NCBI GenBank assembly: GCA_020851325.1
Contig: JADZCY010000352.1
Span: 1 to 33,592, forward strand
Direction of reading: 5' to 3'
DNA from: Acidobacteriota bacterium
Lineage (GTDB): Bacteria > Acidobacteriota > Vicinamibacteria > Vicinamibacterales > UBA2999
DNA length: 33,592 nucleotides
Under the pieces are notes generated by a model. It did not search any database, was not told the DNA's origin, and worked only from the letters and a program-made list of their open reading frames with translations. Shown piece after piece: positions 16,554 to 24,942 of the stretch (the stretch's first letter is position 1; the number at the start of each line of letters is the position of its first letter). A program made the position numbers and the translations under genes.

Positions 16554-17395
16554 TGCGCGGCCGTGCCGGAATCATCCTCTTTATCTTGCTGATCGCGCCG
16601 GGACTGCCCGCCTTCGCACAGGATCACGATCATTCGGCCCACACGGCTCCCGCGGCATCGGAGCAGTCGCCTTCGCCGGAGCCGTTGCCGTCGTTCATCC
16701 CGCCGCTCACCGATGCCGATCGCGCGGCGGCGTCTCCGGACGTCGATGGCCACGCCGTACACGACACCGCCATCAACTACTTCGTGTTGTTCGATCAGTT
16801 CGAATGGCAATCGGGCAGCGGCGCCGATGCATTCAGCTGGGATACCAAGGGCTGGATCGGTCAGGACATCCATCGCTTCTGGTTTCGTACCGAAGGCGAC
16901 CGCGCCGGCGGCCGCACCGAGCAGGCGCAGACGCATCTGCTGTACGGCCGCGCGATTGCGCGCTGGTGGGACGTCACGGCCGGCGTGCGCGTCGACACGC
17001 TGCCGTCGACGCCGCGAACGGCGCTGGCGCTCGGCGTGCAGGGGCTGGCGCCGTACTGGTTCGAAGTGGAGGCATCGGCTTACATCGAACCCTCCGGGCG
17101 CACGCACGTGCGCATCGAGACGGAATACGAACTGCTGATTACCAATCGCCTCGTGCTGCAGCCGCTCGTCGAGTTCGAGGTCTACGGCCGCGCCGATCCC
17201 GAGCGCCACATCGGCGCCGGGTTGTCCACCGCTGATGTCGGTCTGCGTCTGCGATACGAGTTCAAGCGCGAACTGGCGCCGTACATCGGCGTGGTGTGGA
17301 ACCGCAAGTTCTTCGGCACCGCCGACCGTGCCCGTGCCGCCGATCACACCGTCAACGACGCGCGCTTCGTCGCGGGCCTCAGATGGTGGATGTGA
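16550..17395 (+). CDS. copB: CopB copper-resistance outer-membrane protein
   Basis: A 281-residue protein with a signal peptide (ending LPAFAQ) followed by a short His-rich copper-binding segment (DHDHSAH). The barrel contains the CopB signatures: YFVLFDQFEWQ, FSWDTKGWIGQDIHRFWFRTEGD, ARWWDVTAGVR, PYWFEVEASAYI, RIETEYELLITNRLVLQPLVEF and VGLRLRYEFKRELAPYIGVVWNRKFF. It ends in aromatic RWWM. CopB is thought to bind or shed copper at the outer membrane, working with CopA. The ATG overlaps the copA stop (ATGA). Some CopB proteins have long Met-rich N-termini; this one is short. Confidence 0.93.
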   Translation: MMRGRAGIILFILLIAPGLPAFAQDHDHSAHTAPAASEQSPSPEPLPSFIPPLTDADRAAASPDVDGHAVHDTAINYFVLFDQFEWQSGSGADAFSWDTKGWIGQDIHRFWFRTEGDRAGGRTEQAQTHLLYGRAIARWWDVTAGVRVDTLPSTPRTALALGVQGLAPYWFEVEASAYIEPSGRTHVRIETEYELLITNRLVLQPLVEFEVYGRADPERHIGAGLSTADVGLRLRYEFKRELAPYIGVVWNRKFFGTADRARAADHTVNDARFVAGLRWWM

Positions 17396-17487
17396 GCCAC
17401 AGTCGACAGGCCGCAGATGACACAGGCCACAGATGACACAGGCCACAGATGACACAGATGGCACAGATGGCACAGATGGCACAGAGG
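17396..17487. repeat. 16-nt and 9-nt tandem array after copB
   Basis: It starts immediately after the copB stop (17393-17395). Three 16-nt units AGGCC(G/A)CAGATGACAC (17408-17455) pass into three 9-nt units of the CACAGATGG type and a final degenerate one. It is the first part of a gene-free interval of 447 bp (17396-17842) in which I see repeats but no gene. Confidence 0.88.
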
Positions 17488-17494
17488 AACGGCA

Positions 17495-17642
17495 GCCGCA
17501 GATGCGCAGATGAATCACGCAAGGCCTTTCAAGCCTGCAAGCCCTTCAAGCCCCGAGACCGTCAAGCCCTCCAAGCCTTCACCCTCCAGTCCACCAGCCC
17601 TCCAGTCCTCCAGACTCCGGTTGCCGCAGATGCGCAGATGAA
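17495..17642. repeat. Direct 20-nt repeat flanking degenerate GCCCTTCAA units
   Basis: A 20-nt sequence containing GCAGATGCGCAGATG occurs identically at 17495-17514 and 17623-17642, 128 nt apart. Between them are GCCTTTCAA, GCCTGCAA, GCCCTTCAA and GCCCTCCAA units (17524-17581), the same family as 3401-3459, and then a CCCTCCAGTCCTCCAG block. The 17-nt CCTCCAGTCCTCCAGAC (17599-17615) recurs inverted inside a coding region at 31091-31107. Confidence 0.85.
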
Positions 17643-17692
17643 GATCGACAGATAGGTCTGCAGATCACCACGTCACAACATTGATCACCAGC

Positions 17693-17732
17693 TCAACAGA
17701 TCATCAGGTCATCAGACTCGCTGATCTGTTGA
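17693..17732. other. 11-bp inverted repeat
   Basis: TCAACAGATCA (17693-17703) and TGATCTGTTGA (17722-17732) are perfect inverted copies around an 18-nt loop. It lies 110 bp upstream of the ScyD/ScyE-like gene within a stretch of degenerate GATCA words. There is no T tract, so an operator or a structured repeat is as likely as a terminator. Confidence 0.45.
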
Positions 17733-17842
17733 TCTACGTTGGCTGAGCTTGCGATCGATCGCGGAGTCGGTTCACGCTGTCACACGCGCGAGCTGACCTC
17801 GCGCCTTGCTTTGAGGGCTGTTGCCTCGACAGGAGTGACTTC

Positions 17843-18937
17843 ATGAGCCTCTCGTTCCGATCCTGCGCACTCGTCGCCGCGTTCAGCGCCGGCGTCGTCG
17901 CCGCACCGACGTCCGTGTTCGCGCAACCATCCGTGCAGGTGATTGCCACCGCTCTCGATAACCCCCGCGGGCTGGCGCTCGGGCCCGACGGCAACATCTA
18001 CGTCGTCGAAGCCGGACGCGGCGGCACGAGTACGTTGTGCCTGCCGAACCCCGAAGGACCGGGGACGATCTGCTACGGCGCCTCGGGCGCGGTGACGCGT
18101 ATCACGTCGCCAGGTGTGCAGGCGCGCGTGTTGACGGGACTGCCGTCGCTGGCCACGCCGTCTGGTGACCGGGCCACCGGGCCGCACGACATCGCGTTCG
18201 GTTTCGGCAACGCTTACATCATCGTCGGCTCGGGCGGCGACCCGGCAGCGCTGGCGCCGTTCAGGACGGCGAACATCCCGCTCGGCATGATCCTGCAGGT
18301 GTCGCTGAGCGGTCAGGTGACGCCGGTGGTGGACATGGCGGCGTATGAAGGTGCGAACAACCCTGATGGTGGCGCGCCGGATTCGAACATCTTCGGTCTC
18401 GAACTGCTTGCCGATCGCGGTATCGTTGCCGACGCCGGCGCGAATGCAGTGCTTGGCGTGAGCGCCACCGGTGCCGTCTCGACGCTGGCCGTGTTGCCGT
18501 CGCGCACGGTGCCCGGTCCTGGTGGCGACGTCCAGATGCAGGCGGTGCCGACGTCGATGGCGGTCGGTCCCGACGGCAGCATCTACGTGGCCGAGCTCAC
18601 CGGCTTCCCATTCCCTGAAGGCGGCGCGCGCATCTACCGGGTGCCCGCGGCCGGCGGCACGCCCGTGATGGTCGCCGATGGCTTCACCAACATCATCGAC
18701 ATCGCGATCGGTCCCGACGGCGCGGCGTATGTGCTCGAGCACGACATCGACGGCATCCTGGCACCGGGCACCACCGGACGCCTGACGAAGATCGGCCTGT
18801 TCGGCATTCGTACCGAACTGGCGACGGGACTGCTCAACAGCCCGAACAAGATGATGATCGGCGCCAACAACACCATCTACGTCACCACCAACAGCACGAT
18901 CGCCGGCGCCGGCGAAGTCGTGCGCATCACGCAGTAA
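17843..18937 (+). CDS. ScyD/ScyE-family secreted beta-propeller protein
   Basis: A 364-residue protein; ATG 17843 with AGGAG about 8 nt upstream. The signal peptide ends at SVFAQ. The sequence is a run of NHL-like propeller blades: LDNPRGLALGPDGNIYVVEAG, GPHDIAFGFGNAYIIVG, VPTSMAVGPDGSIYVAE, IIDIAIGPDGAAYVLEHD, SPNKMMIGANNTIYVTTN. This arrangement and length match the ScyD/ScyE family named from the cyanobacterial scytonemin cluster, although relatives in other phyla are not tied to that pathway, and no scytonemin gene is present here. Probably a periplasmic or extracellular binding or scaffold protein; function unknown. It stands alone after the repeat island. Confidence 0.85.
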   Translation: MSLSFRSCALVAAFSAGVVAAPTSVFAQPSVQVIATALDNPRGLALGPDGNIYVVEAGRGGTSTLCLPNPEGPGTICYGASGAVTRITSPGVQARVLTGLPSLATPSGDRATGPHDIAFGFGNAYIIVGSGGDPAALAPFRTANIPLGMILQVSLSGQVTPVVDMAAYEGANNPDGGAPDSNIFGLELLADRGIVADAGANAVLGVSATGAVSTLAVLPSRTVPGPGGDVQMQAVPTSMAVGPDGSIYVAELTGFPFPEGGARIYRVPAAGGTPVMVADGFTNIIDIAIGPDGAAYVLEHDIDGILAPGTTGRLTKIGLFGIRTELATGLLNSPNKMMIGANNTIYVTTNSTIAGAGEVVRITQ

Positions 18938-18991
18938 CGCCGACACGCGCGTGGTTCGTGCCGCCGATCCCTCCGGCGGCACGTCCAGCGC

Positions 18992-19064
18992 GCTCACGAA
19001 TCGTGACCTGACCCCGCTCACGAATCGTGACCTGACCCCGACTCACGAATCGTGACCTGACCCC
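18992..19064. repeat. 24-nt tandem array with internal palindrome, three units
   Basis: Units at 18992-19015, 19016-19039 and 19040-19064 (the last with one extra base) contain the palindrome TCACGAATCGTGA followed by CCTGACCCC. The two first copies are identical. The array ends 11 nt beyond the stop of the leftward glycosyltransferase gene. Its CCTGACCCC end resembles short repeats often mobilised near REP-associated transposases in Acidobacteria, from memory; no such transposase is in the window. Confidence 0.9.
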
Positions 19065-19072
19065 GATTGGGG
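19061..19072 (-). terminator. Small CCCC-GGGG hairpin after the glycosyltransferase stop
   Basis: CCCC (19061-19064), loop GATT, GGGG (19069-19072) lies 3 nt beyond the TAA of the leftward gene (19076-19078) and at the junction with the 24-nt array. The stem is short and lacks a T tract, so a terminator function is only possible. Confidence 0.25.
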
Positions 19073-19075
19073 CAG

Positions 19076-20899
19076 TTATTGCGGCGAGAGGTCGTAGATT
19101 CTGACGCGGTCCAGGGTGACCATCGGCGTGGATACGCGACTGGCGAGCGGCGTGCCGGCGAAGCGCTTGCGGAAGGCCGCGTCCTCGGCATCGTCGATCA
19201 GTGCGAAGGTGACGTAGCCGCGGTTCCGCAGGTGGGTCAGCAGATCCTGGGCACGTGCCGGCTCCAGCATGTCGTAACGCACGGTCAGGCGATTCGAGTA
19301 GTACCGCACGTTGCCACTGTGCAGCATTGTCAGCAGGACGGCATTCGGCGGCAGGTGATCGCGCACGTGATACCCGGCGATCTGATAGCGCCATTCGACC
19401 GACGAGTCGTAGACGCTGCGCTCCCGGATGAACGTGGTGACGTGCACGAGCATCGCGACGATCAGCGTGATCGTCGCCAGCATGCGGAAGCCTGCCGGCA
19501 GATTGCGGGCGACGACCAGCACACCGGCGGCGACGAGCACGAACAGCATTGGCAGTGCCGGCATCAGGAAGCGGAGAAACCACCAGGCGTCGAACGGCAG
19601 GTAGAGCGCGTAGCAGGCATAGACGCCGGCGGCCAGCGCCAGCATCGCGATGCGCAGCGTGCGGTCTCCGGGGATCGCGTGGCGCGACAGCAGCGACAGC
19701 AGTCCAACGATCGCGAGGACGATGAGCAGGCCCTGGCTGTCGATGATCCACTGCGTGTAGTTGGTCAGGTTCGGCACGAAGTACTCCGCGCTGAAGAACC
19801 CGCCGGCAAACGCACCGTTGCCGTAGCCCGACTCGAACGGCGATCCGTACCAGTAGTTGTTGATCGCCGCAACGGTGAAGCAGGCCAGCACCGCGGGAAT
19901 GGCGAAGAGCAGGGCGCGACGAGTGTCCGCCGCCTGCCGGCCGGAGTACCACCACTGCGCGATCACCACCGCTGCCGGCACAAGGCCGAGCGGTACCAGA
20001 TTCGGACGCGTCAGCACGGCTGCGGCGGTGGCCACACCGGCGACGAGTCCGCTCGCGGTGGTCCGGCGCGTGATCGCCAGCAGCGCCAGCGTCCACCACA
20101 TGGCCGCGGCGATGTCGCTCATCGGTGGCGTCATCACCTGAAAGACGAACGTCGGGCTCGTCGCGATCAGCAGTGCGGCGATGCCGCCGGCCACCTCACC
20201 AGCGGTGCGCGCGCCGAGTCGATACGTGAGCCATACGAGCAGTGCGCCCATCAACGGCACGACGAAGAACACGGCCTGCGCGCCGCCGAGGCGCTCGAAG
20301 ATCGCCAGCGTCATCGGCAACCCCGGTGCGTAGGTCGGCACCAGCGCGAGGCGTTCGGTGGAAAGCCGATAGCCGAGCGGCACGAGCACGTCGGCTGAAA
20401 TGCCCGGCGGCAGATCATCCGCCAGCGGTTGCGGCACCTTCAGCGTGCCCGTGGCCCACATGTGCGCCTGACTGACGTAGCCGTACGAGTCCGATCCGCC
20501 AACGACGTGCGCGCCGTCGATGGCGCCGGTGAGAAAGGTGGCTGCGGCCGCGACGGCAGCCAGCGTGCGCGGCACCGCCAGCCGGCGAAGCGGCGCGGGA
20601 ACGGCCTGCACCACCGTCATCGTCAGGCTGCGCCAATCCTCCGCCCATCGCCGATGCCAGCCGCGACGCGGATCGACAAGCCACGTCGCCACGGCAATCA
20701 CCGCGGCGATCAGCAGCACCCGTTCCGGATTGCGTGAGGTGACGTGGACCGGGCCAGCATCGATCACGACACCACCCGTGATCGCGATCACGCCAGCCCA
20801 CGCCACCGCCAGCAGCATCAGCGCGAGTCCCCCGCGCCGCAGCGTGCGCCGTGTCGTTCCGGGATCCTGCTCGTCCACCGCCGCCGCGGATGATAGCAC
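19076..20899 (-). CDS. GT-C fold glycosyltransferase (ArnT/PMT-like, multi-pass membrane protein)
   Basis: A 607-residue protein from GTG 20899. About a dozen hydrophobic segments are visible (for example LALMLLAVAWAGVIAI, VLLIAAVIAVATWL, AVFFVVPLMGALLVWL, LLFAIPAVLACFTVAA, LLIVLAIVGLLSLL, MLFVLVAAGVLVVA). After the third lies GGSDSYGYVSQA (D137), the acidic residue expected in the first extracytoplasmic loop of GT39/GT83-type enzymes, which use polyprenyl-phosphate sugars. The C-terminal ~130 residues form a soluble domain (YHVRDHLPPNAVLLTMLHSGNVRYYS). It probably adds sugars to a lipid or protein outside the membrane; the acceptor is unknown. No glycan genes adjoin it. Confidence 0.8.
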   Translation of the reverse strand: MLSSAAAVDEQDPGTTRRTLRRGGLALMLLAVAWAGVIAITGGVVIDAGPVHVTSRNPERVLLIAAVIAVATWLVDPRRGWHRRWAEDWRSLTMTVVQAVPAPLRRLAVPRTLAAVAAAATFLTGAIDGAHVVGGSDSYGYVSQAHMWATGTLKVPQPLADDLPPGISADVLVPLGYRLSTERLALVPTYAPGLPMTLAIFERLGGAQAVFFVVPLMGALLVWLTYRLGARTAGEVAGGIAALLIATSPTFVFQVMTPPMSDIAAAMWWTLALLAITRRTTASGLVAGVATAAAVLTRPNLVPLGLVPAAVVIAQWWYSGRQAADTRRALLFAIPAVLACFTVAAINNYWYGSPFESGYGNGAFAGGFFSAEYFVPNLTNYTQWIIDSQGLLIVLAIVGLLSLLSRHAIPGDRTLRIAMLALAAGVYACYALYLPFDAWWFLRFLMPALPMLFVLVAAGVLVVARNLPAGFRMLATITLIVAMLVHVTTFIRERSVYDSSVEWRYQIAGYHVRDHLPPNAVLLTMLHSGNVRYYSNRLTVRYDMLEPARAQDLLTHLRNRGYVTFALIDDAEDAAFRKRFAGTPLASRVSTPMVTLDRVRIYDLSPQ

Positions 20900-20905
20900 C
20901 GGGGA

Positions 20906-20970
20906 GGGTCCTAAGCCCTCCGCACCTTCGCCCTAGGACCTAAGACTTAGGACCTAAGACCTAAGACCTA
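20906..20970. repeat. Heptamer array with an inverted leader unit, supplies a stop codon
   Basis: Units CCTAGGA, CCTAAGA, CTTAGGA, CCTAAGA, CCTAAGA and CCTA run from 20932 to 20970. The TAG stop of the leftward M14 gene (complement of 20968-20970) is its last three bases. A single inverted unit, TCCTAAG (20909-20915), pairs with CTTAGGA (20946-20952), extending to 10 pairs with one G-T. Same family as 123-233. Confidence 0.88.
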
Positions 20971-23580
20971 TTTCGCTGTACTCAAATAAAGCGGATTGAA
21001 GAGCATCTTGAACGTGTTGTGCGGCTGGCCGCGCCAGTGCGGGCGGATGGCCATCACCACGGCCTGGCCTTTCCCGACCGGTACGCGCACCGCGGCGGCG
21101 CGACCGGCGACGTAGCGTGACGCGCCCAGTTCCCAGCCGCTCACCAGCAGGTTCTGCCGCGGGAACTCGGCGTATACGTCGACGGTGCGTTCCGCGCGTT
21201 TGTTGCCTTCCGAGGCGGGCGGCACCACCTGCAGCGCCTGCGCATCGGCGAACATCGCCACCGCGCTGGCCTCCATGCCAGCGGCCAGCGGATTGTCCGG
21301 CTTCGTCGTGATGCGCAGCAGCGAACCCGGAATGAAGAATTCGTTCGGCCGTGTATCGGCAACGGCGTTTCTGAGCGGCAGCCCAAGCGTGTGAATCGCA
21401 AAGTTCACCGCGTTGTCCCACGCCACCAGCCAGCCGCCCTGTTCGACGAAGCGGCGCACGTTCGCCGCGCCCTCCACACCGATGCCGCCGACGAACGCGT
21501 CGGGCATCGTCCCGGGCAGATGACCATTGAGAATCGTGTCCTCACTCTCGTCCGCGAACAGGATGACGTCGAACTTCGACAGGTCCCCGGAGCGAAGGTC
21601 CGGATTCCGCAGCGTCGTGTAGGCGAAGCCGTACTGCTCGAGCACCCAGCGCGTCCAGCCCTCATCCATGTTGGCGCGATGACTGCGATACAAGCCGATG
21701 CGCGGCGCACGAATCGCGCGCGTGCCGGACGGCACGGCGTCGAGCGCGTTGAACACCACACCAAGCGTGCGGCCCTGTTCGTCCACGGCCTCGCGGGTCA
21801 CACCCTGCACGACGATGGTGCTGTCGGCGGCCCAGGCGGCGGTGGCACCAGCCTTCAGCAGGTGATTGAGCGCGCGCACGCCGAGGTTCTGGTTGGGCGC
21901 CAGCGAGAACGCCGCGGTGCCGTTGCCACGCACGCCACCCGGCGCCGGTGGAATCTCTTCGACAATGCGCGTTGGCACCGTGAACGGCTCGGTGACGCGA
22001 TCGATCTTCGCGCCCATCTGGAAGCTCAGTTCGTAACCCGTCATGTCGTACGGCGGATCCGGCGGACCATTGGGATACAGCCGCCGCTCGGGGAAGCGCT
22101 TCGCTTCGATCAAGTCGATCACATACGGCCGGAACGCCTGCGGTCCGATCACGTAGGTGCCGGCGGGGTACGACGTACCGCCCGCGGTGAACGGTGCGTC
22201 GGCCTGGCGAATCTCGATGTTGGCGATGCGGAACGTCCGCAGGAACTCCACCGTGCGTGTCGGATCGTGCTGCGCCGCGAGGTCGATCACATACGCGAAT
22301 GGTCCACCCTGCGCCTTTTCGCCACGGGCAATCTGGCGCGTGCCCATGCGCCAGATGTTGAAGAGGAAGTCCTCCTTGAGTCGCGACGCGAGATCGAGTG
22401 TGGCGCGCGACGCCGTCAGCATGTATTCCACCGGCTGGCGCAGCGGCCAGCAGCCGCCGAGCCACGGGTTGGTGTAGTTCACACTCGGGATCTTCGCCGG
22501 CAGATCCTTGTGGCGCTCGCCGAAGGTCTCGGGAATTTCTTCGGCGCTGTAGCAGCGCGGCGTCGCATAGCGATAGAGCGACGTCTCGGTGAGGAAGCCG
22601 GCCATGTTGTGGAAGTCCGGACCGCCGCGCATGCTGCCGTTCCACCAGATGTCGTACAGCATGTGGCTGCTGTAACCGGGCTTGTCTTCCTCGTCGAAGC
22701 GCTTGCGCATCGCTTCGCCGATCTGATTGATCGTGCTGACGACCAGCGGATCGAGATTCGGATTCACCGGGTCCTTCATCGGCGGACCCCAGATGCGGCT
22801 CGGGAACGGGCCGGACTGATGGTGGTTGTAGACGATCTGCGGGAACCACACCTTGTAGAGCTGCCGCGCCACCGCCTGCGTCTCCACCTGCGTGAACATC
22901 GCCCAGTCGCGGTTGTTGTCGTGGCCGACGTAGTGGTGATACAGGTCCGGCGGCGTCGTCGTTTCGAAGGGCGTGCCGAGGTTGCTGTTGTACCAGTCGC
23001 GGACGATGTCGAGGCCGTCGGGATTCATGACCGGCATGAGCAGCAGGATCGCGTTGTCGCGCACGCGGCGCGCTTCATCGTCTTCAGAGGACACGAGCCA
23101 CCAGCCGAGTTCCGGCGTGTGCTGCGCGCCGGCCACTTCCGTCGCGTGCAGGCCGCCGTCGATCCAGACGATCGCCTTGCCTTCCTTCGCCAGCGCGCGC
23201 GCACGCGGCTCGTCGACGCCGCGCGTGATCGCCAGCTGCCGCGCGATCTCCTTGTAGCGCTCGCGATTTTTGATATTCGCTTCGCTGGAGATCACGGCAA
23301 CGATCATCGGCCGGCCTTCGGTGCTCTTGCCGATGTCCTCGACGACGATGCGGTCGGAGGCGGCGTCGAGGCGGCGGAAGTATTCGACGATCTGTTCGTG
23401 GCTGGCGAGCTTGTAGTCGGCGCCGGGGACGAAGCCGAAGACGTCCTTCGGCTCGGGCACGGCGGCGGCGCGCGCGGGCAGCGTGGTGGGGCGGCTCTGC
23501 GCGAGCAGGGTGACCGCGGCGATTGGCAGGAGGATCGCGAGGACGAGCGGGATCAGGCGTTGGCGGGCGTTGGCAGTCAT
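20968..23580 (-). CDS. Large secreted M14-family metallopeptidase
   Basis: An 870-residue protein; ATG 23580, with a signal peptide ending near LLAQS. M14 zinc ligands: H145 and E148 in GLHATE, and H253 or H254 in VYNHHQSG; the likely catalytic glutamate is E332 in GFLTETSLY. Arginine of the N-R-D motif is in GHDNNRDW (R224). Residues from about 400 on form large extra domains, including a stretch resembling a class-I glutamine amidotransferase-like fold (KFDVILFADES, GGIGVEGAANVRRFVEQGGWLVAWDNA). Such long M14 proteins are common in Acidobacteria and Bacteroidetes. It should cut peptides outside the cytoplasm. No partner gene; its stop codon lies in the heptamer array. Confidence 0.87.
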   Translation of the reverse strand: MTANARQRLIPLVLAILLPIAAVTLLAQSRPTTLPARAAAVPEPKDVFGFVPGADYKLASHEQIVEYFRRLDAASDRIVVEDIGKSTEGRPMIVAVISSEANIKNRERYKEIARQLAITRGVDEPRARALAKEGKAIVWIDGGLHATEVAGAQHTPELGWWLVSSEDDEARRVRDNAILLLMPVMNPDGLDIVRDWYNSNLGTPFETTTPPDLYHHYVGHDNNRDWAMFTQVETQAVARQLYKVWFPQIVYNHHQSGPFPSRIWGPPMKDPVNPNLDPLVVSTINQIGEAMRKRFDEEDKPGYSSHMLYDIWWNGSMRGGPDFHNMAGFLTETSLYRYATPRCYSAEEIPETFGERHKDLPAKIPSVNYTNPWLGGCWPLRQPVEYMLTASRATLDLASRLKEDFLFNIWRMGTRQIARGEKAQGGPFAYVIDLAAQHDPTRTVEFLRTFRIANIEIRQADAPFTAGGTSYPAGTYVIGPQAFRPYVIDLIEAKRFPERRLYPNGPPDPPYDMTGYELSFQMGAKIDRVTEPFTVPTRIVEEIPPAPGGVRGNGTAAFSLAPNQNLGVRALNHLLKAGATAAWAADSTIVVQGVTREAVDEQGRTLGVVFNALDAVPSGTRAIRAPRIGLYRSHRANMDEGWTRWVLEQYGFAYTTLRNPDLRSGDLSKFDVILFADESEDTILNGHLPGTMPDAFVGGIGVEGAANVRRFVEQGGWLVAWDNAVNFAIHTLGLPLRNAVADTRPNEFFIPGSLLRITTKPDNPLAAGMEASAVAMFADAQALQVVPPASEGNKRAERTVDVYAEFPRQNLLVSGWELGASRYVAGRAAAVRVPVGKGQAVVMAIRPHWRGQPHNTFKMLFNPLYLSTAK

Positions 23581-23705
23581 TGTCGGGCTCCGGATTGTCG
23601 CTACGGTTATACCGCCATCCGCGTGACATCCGCAGCGAATCGGGTCAATATCTTCGCCGCATGTACTACGAGTTCGACAGATGGCATTGAGGCGGGCGCG
23701 CTGAG

Positions 23706-24890
23706 ATGGCCGAGAAAGACGAGAAGTCAGCGAGCGGCGCGCTCCACTGGCGGACGCGACTCATTGCCTCCGCACCGCCGGTGCCCGACGGGTTCCACTC
23801 GCTGGCGCCCGCGGTGCACCGTGGCTCGACGGTGGTGTTCGATCGCCTGCGCGATGCGGTGGACGACTGGCGCCAGAGCGAGCGCTACACGTACGGTCTC
23901 TACGGCACGCCGACCACGTTGGAGTTGGCGGCGCGGATCGCGGCCCTCGAGCGGGCGCACCACTGTTTCGTCGCGCCTGGCGGTCAGGCGGCGCTGGCGC
24001 TCGCGTTCCTCGCCTACTGCCGCGCGGGATCGCACGTGCTCATTCCGGAAAGTGCCTACGGGCCGACCACCGAGCTCGGCGAGGACCTGCTGGCCGGGCT
24101 GGGCATCGACGTCGAGCGCTACGACCCACTGATCGGCGGCGGCATCGACGCGCTGATCCGTCCGGAAACGGCACTTGTCTGGTGCGAAAGTCCCGGCTCG
24201 ATCACGATGGAGGTGCAGGACGTGCCGGCGATCGTGGCCGCGTCGCACGCCCGCGGCGTCTCCGTCGGACTCGACAACACCTACGCTGCCGGCGTGTTGT
24301 TCGACGCGTTCTCGCACGGCGTCGACGTCAGCGTCCAGGCCCTGACGAAGTACGTCGGCGGGCACAGCGATCTCTTGCTCGGCACCGTGTCGGTGCGGGA
24401 CGAGGCTGCCTGCGCACGGGTTGGCCGCGCCCATCGCCTGCTCGGCATGGCCGTCTCGCCCGACGACTGCGCGCTGGCGCTGCGCGGCCTGCAGACGCTC
24501 GGCGTGCGGCTCGCGCATCTCGAGCAGAGCACGCTGATCGTGGCGCGCTGGCTGGCGGAGCGTCCGGAGGTGGCCAACGTGCTGCACCCGGCGCTGCCCG
24601 GCTGTCCCGGTCACAGCGTGTGGGCGCGCGATTTCACCGGTTCGGCGAGCGTCTTCTCGATCGTTTTCGGCGAGGACTGGAACGCGGCCCGGACCACACG
24701 CTTTGTCGATGCCTTGCGGCTCTTCAAGATCGGCTTCAGCTGGGGCGGCGTGACCAGCCTGGTGATGGCCTATCTCGACTCGTCCCGGCTGGGCGCTCGG
24801 CGCGAACGCCTGGTGCGGCTCAACATCGGGCTGGAGGAACCGGCCGATCTCATCGACGACCTAGGTCGGTCCCTGGGCTGCGCGGATTGA
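23706..24890 (+). CDS. Cystathionine beta-lyase-type PLP enzyme
   Basis: A 394-residue protein of the Cys/Met metabolism PLP family. PLP-binding parts: the SxxYGxT-like loop (YTYGLYGTPT), CFVAPGGQAAL for the phosphate, E161-SPGS, D190 (VGLDNTYAAG) stacking on the ring, and the Schiff-base lysine K215 in QALTKYVGGHSD. C-terminal RIGFSWGG-type motif is FKIGFSWGG, preceding a substrate carboxylate site. MetC is favoured over gamma-lyases by the WGG and by length, but homologues differ little. It would turn cystathionine into homocysteine, pyruvate and ammonia in the cytoplasm. It is divergent from the M14 gene, with 125 bp between starts; no other methionine genes adjoin it. Confidence 0.85.
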   Translation: MAEKDEKSASGALHWRTRLIASAPPVPDGFHSLAPAVHRGSTVVFDRLRDAVDDWRQSERYTYGLYGTPTTLELAARIAALERAHHCFVAPGGQAALALAFLAYCRAGSHVLIPESAYGPTTELGEDLLAGLGIDVERYDPLIGGGIDALIRPETALVWCESPGSITMEVQDVPAIVAASHARGVSVGLDNTYAAGVLFDAFSHGVDVSVQALTKYVGGHSDLLLGTVSVRDEAACARVGRAHRLLGMAVSPDDCALALRGLQTLGVRLAHLEQSTLIVARWLAERPEVANVLHPALPGCPGHSVWARDFTGSASVFSIVFGEDWNAARTTRFVDALRLFKIGFSWGGVTSLVMAYLDSSRLGARRERLVRLNIGLEEPADLIDDLGRSLGCAD

Positions 24891-24942
24891 CCGCCCCCTG
24901 CGGCCCGCACGCACTCGAGACCCGGCGGCAGGGTTGAGGCGA

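Noticed and set aside
17843-18937. Scytonemin biosynthesis cluster
   Set aside because: Only a ScyD/ScyE-type propeller is present; none of the other pathway genes is in the window, and this family is widespread outside cyanobacteria.
18992-19064. CRISPR-like array
   Set aside because: The 24-nt units are directly joined with no unique spacers, and no cas genes are present. The same holds for the other tandem arrays.
21391-24132. A 913-codon open frame on the forward strand
   Set aside because: It is antisense to the M14 peptidase gene (20968-23580) and runs into the cystathionine beta-lyase gene out of frame. Its composition (Arg, Val, His-rich, no domains) is that of a GC-driven shadow frame.
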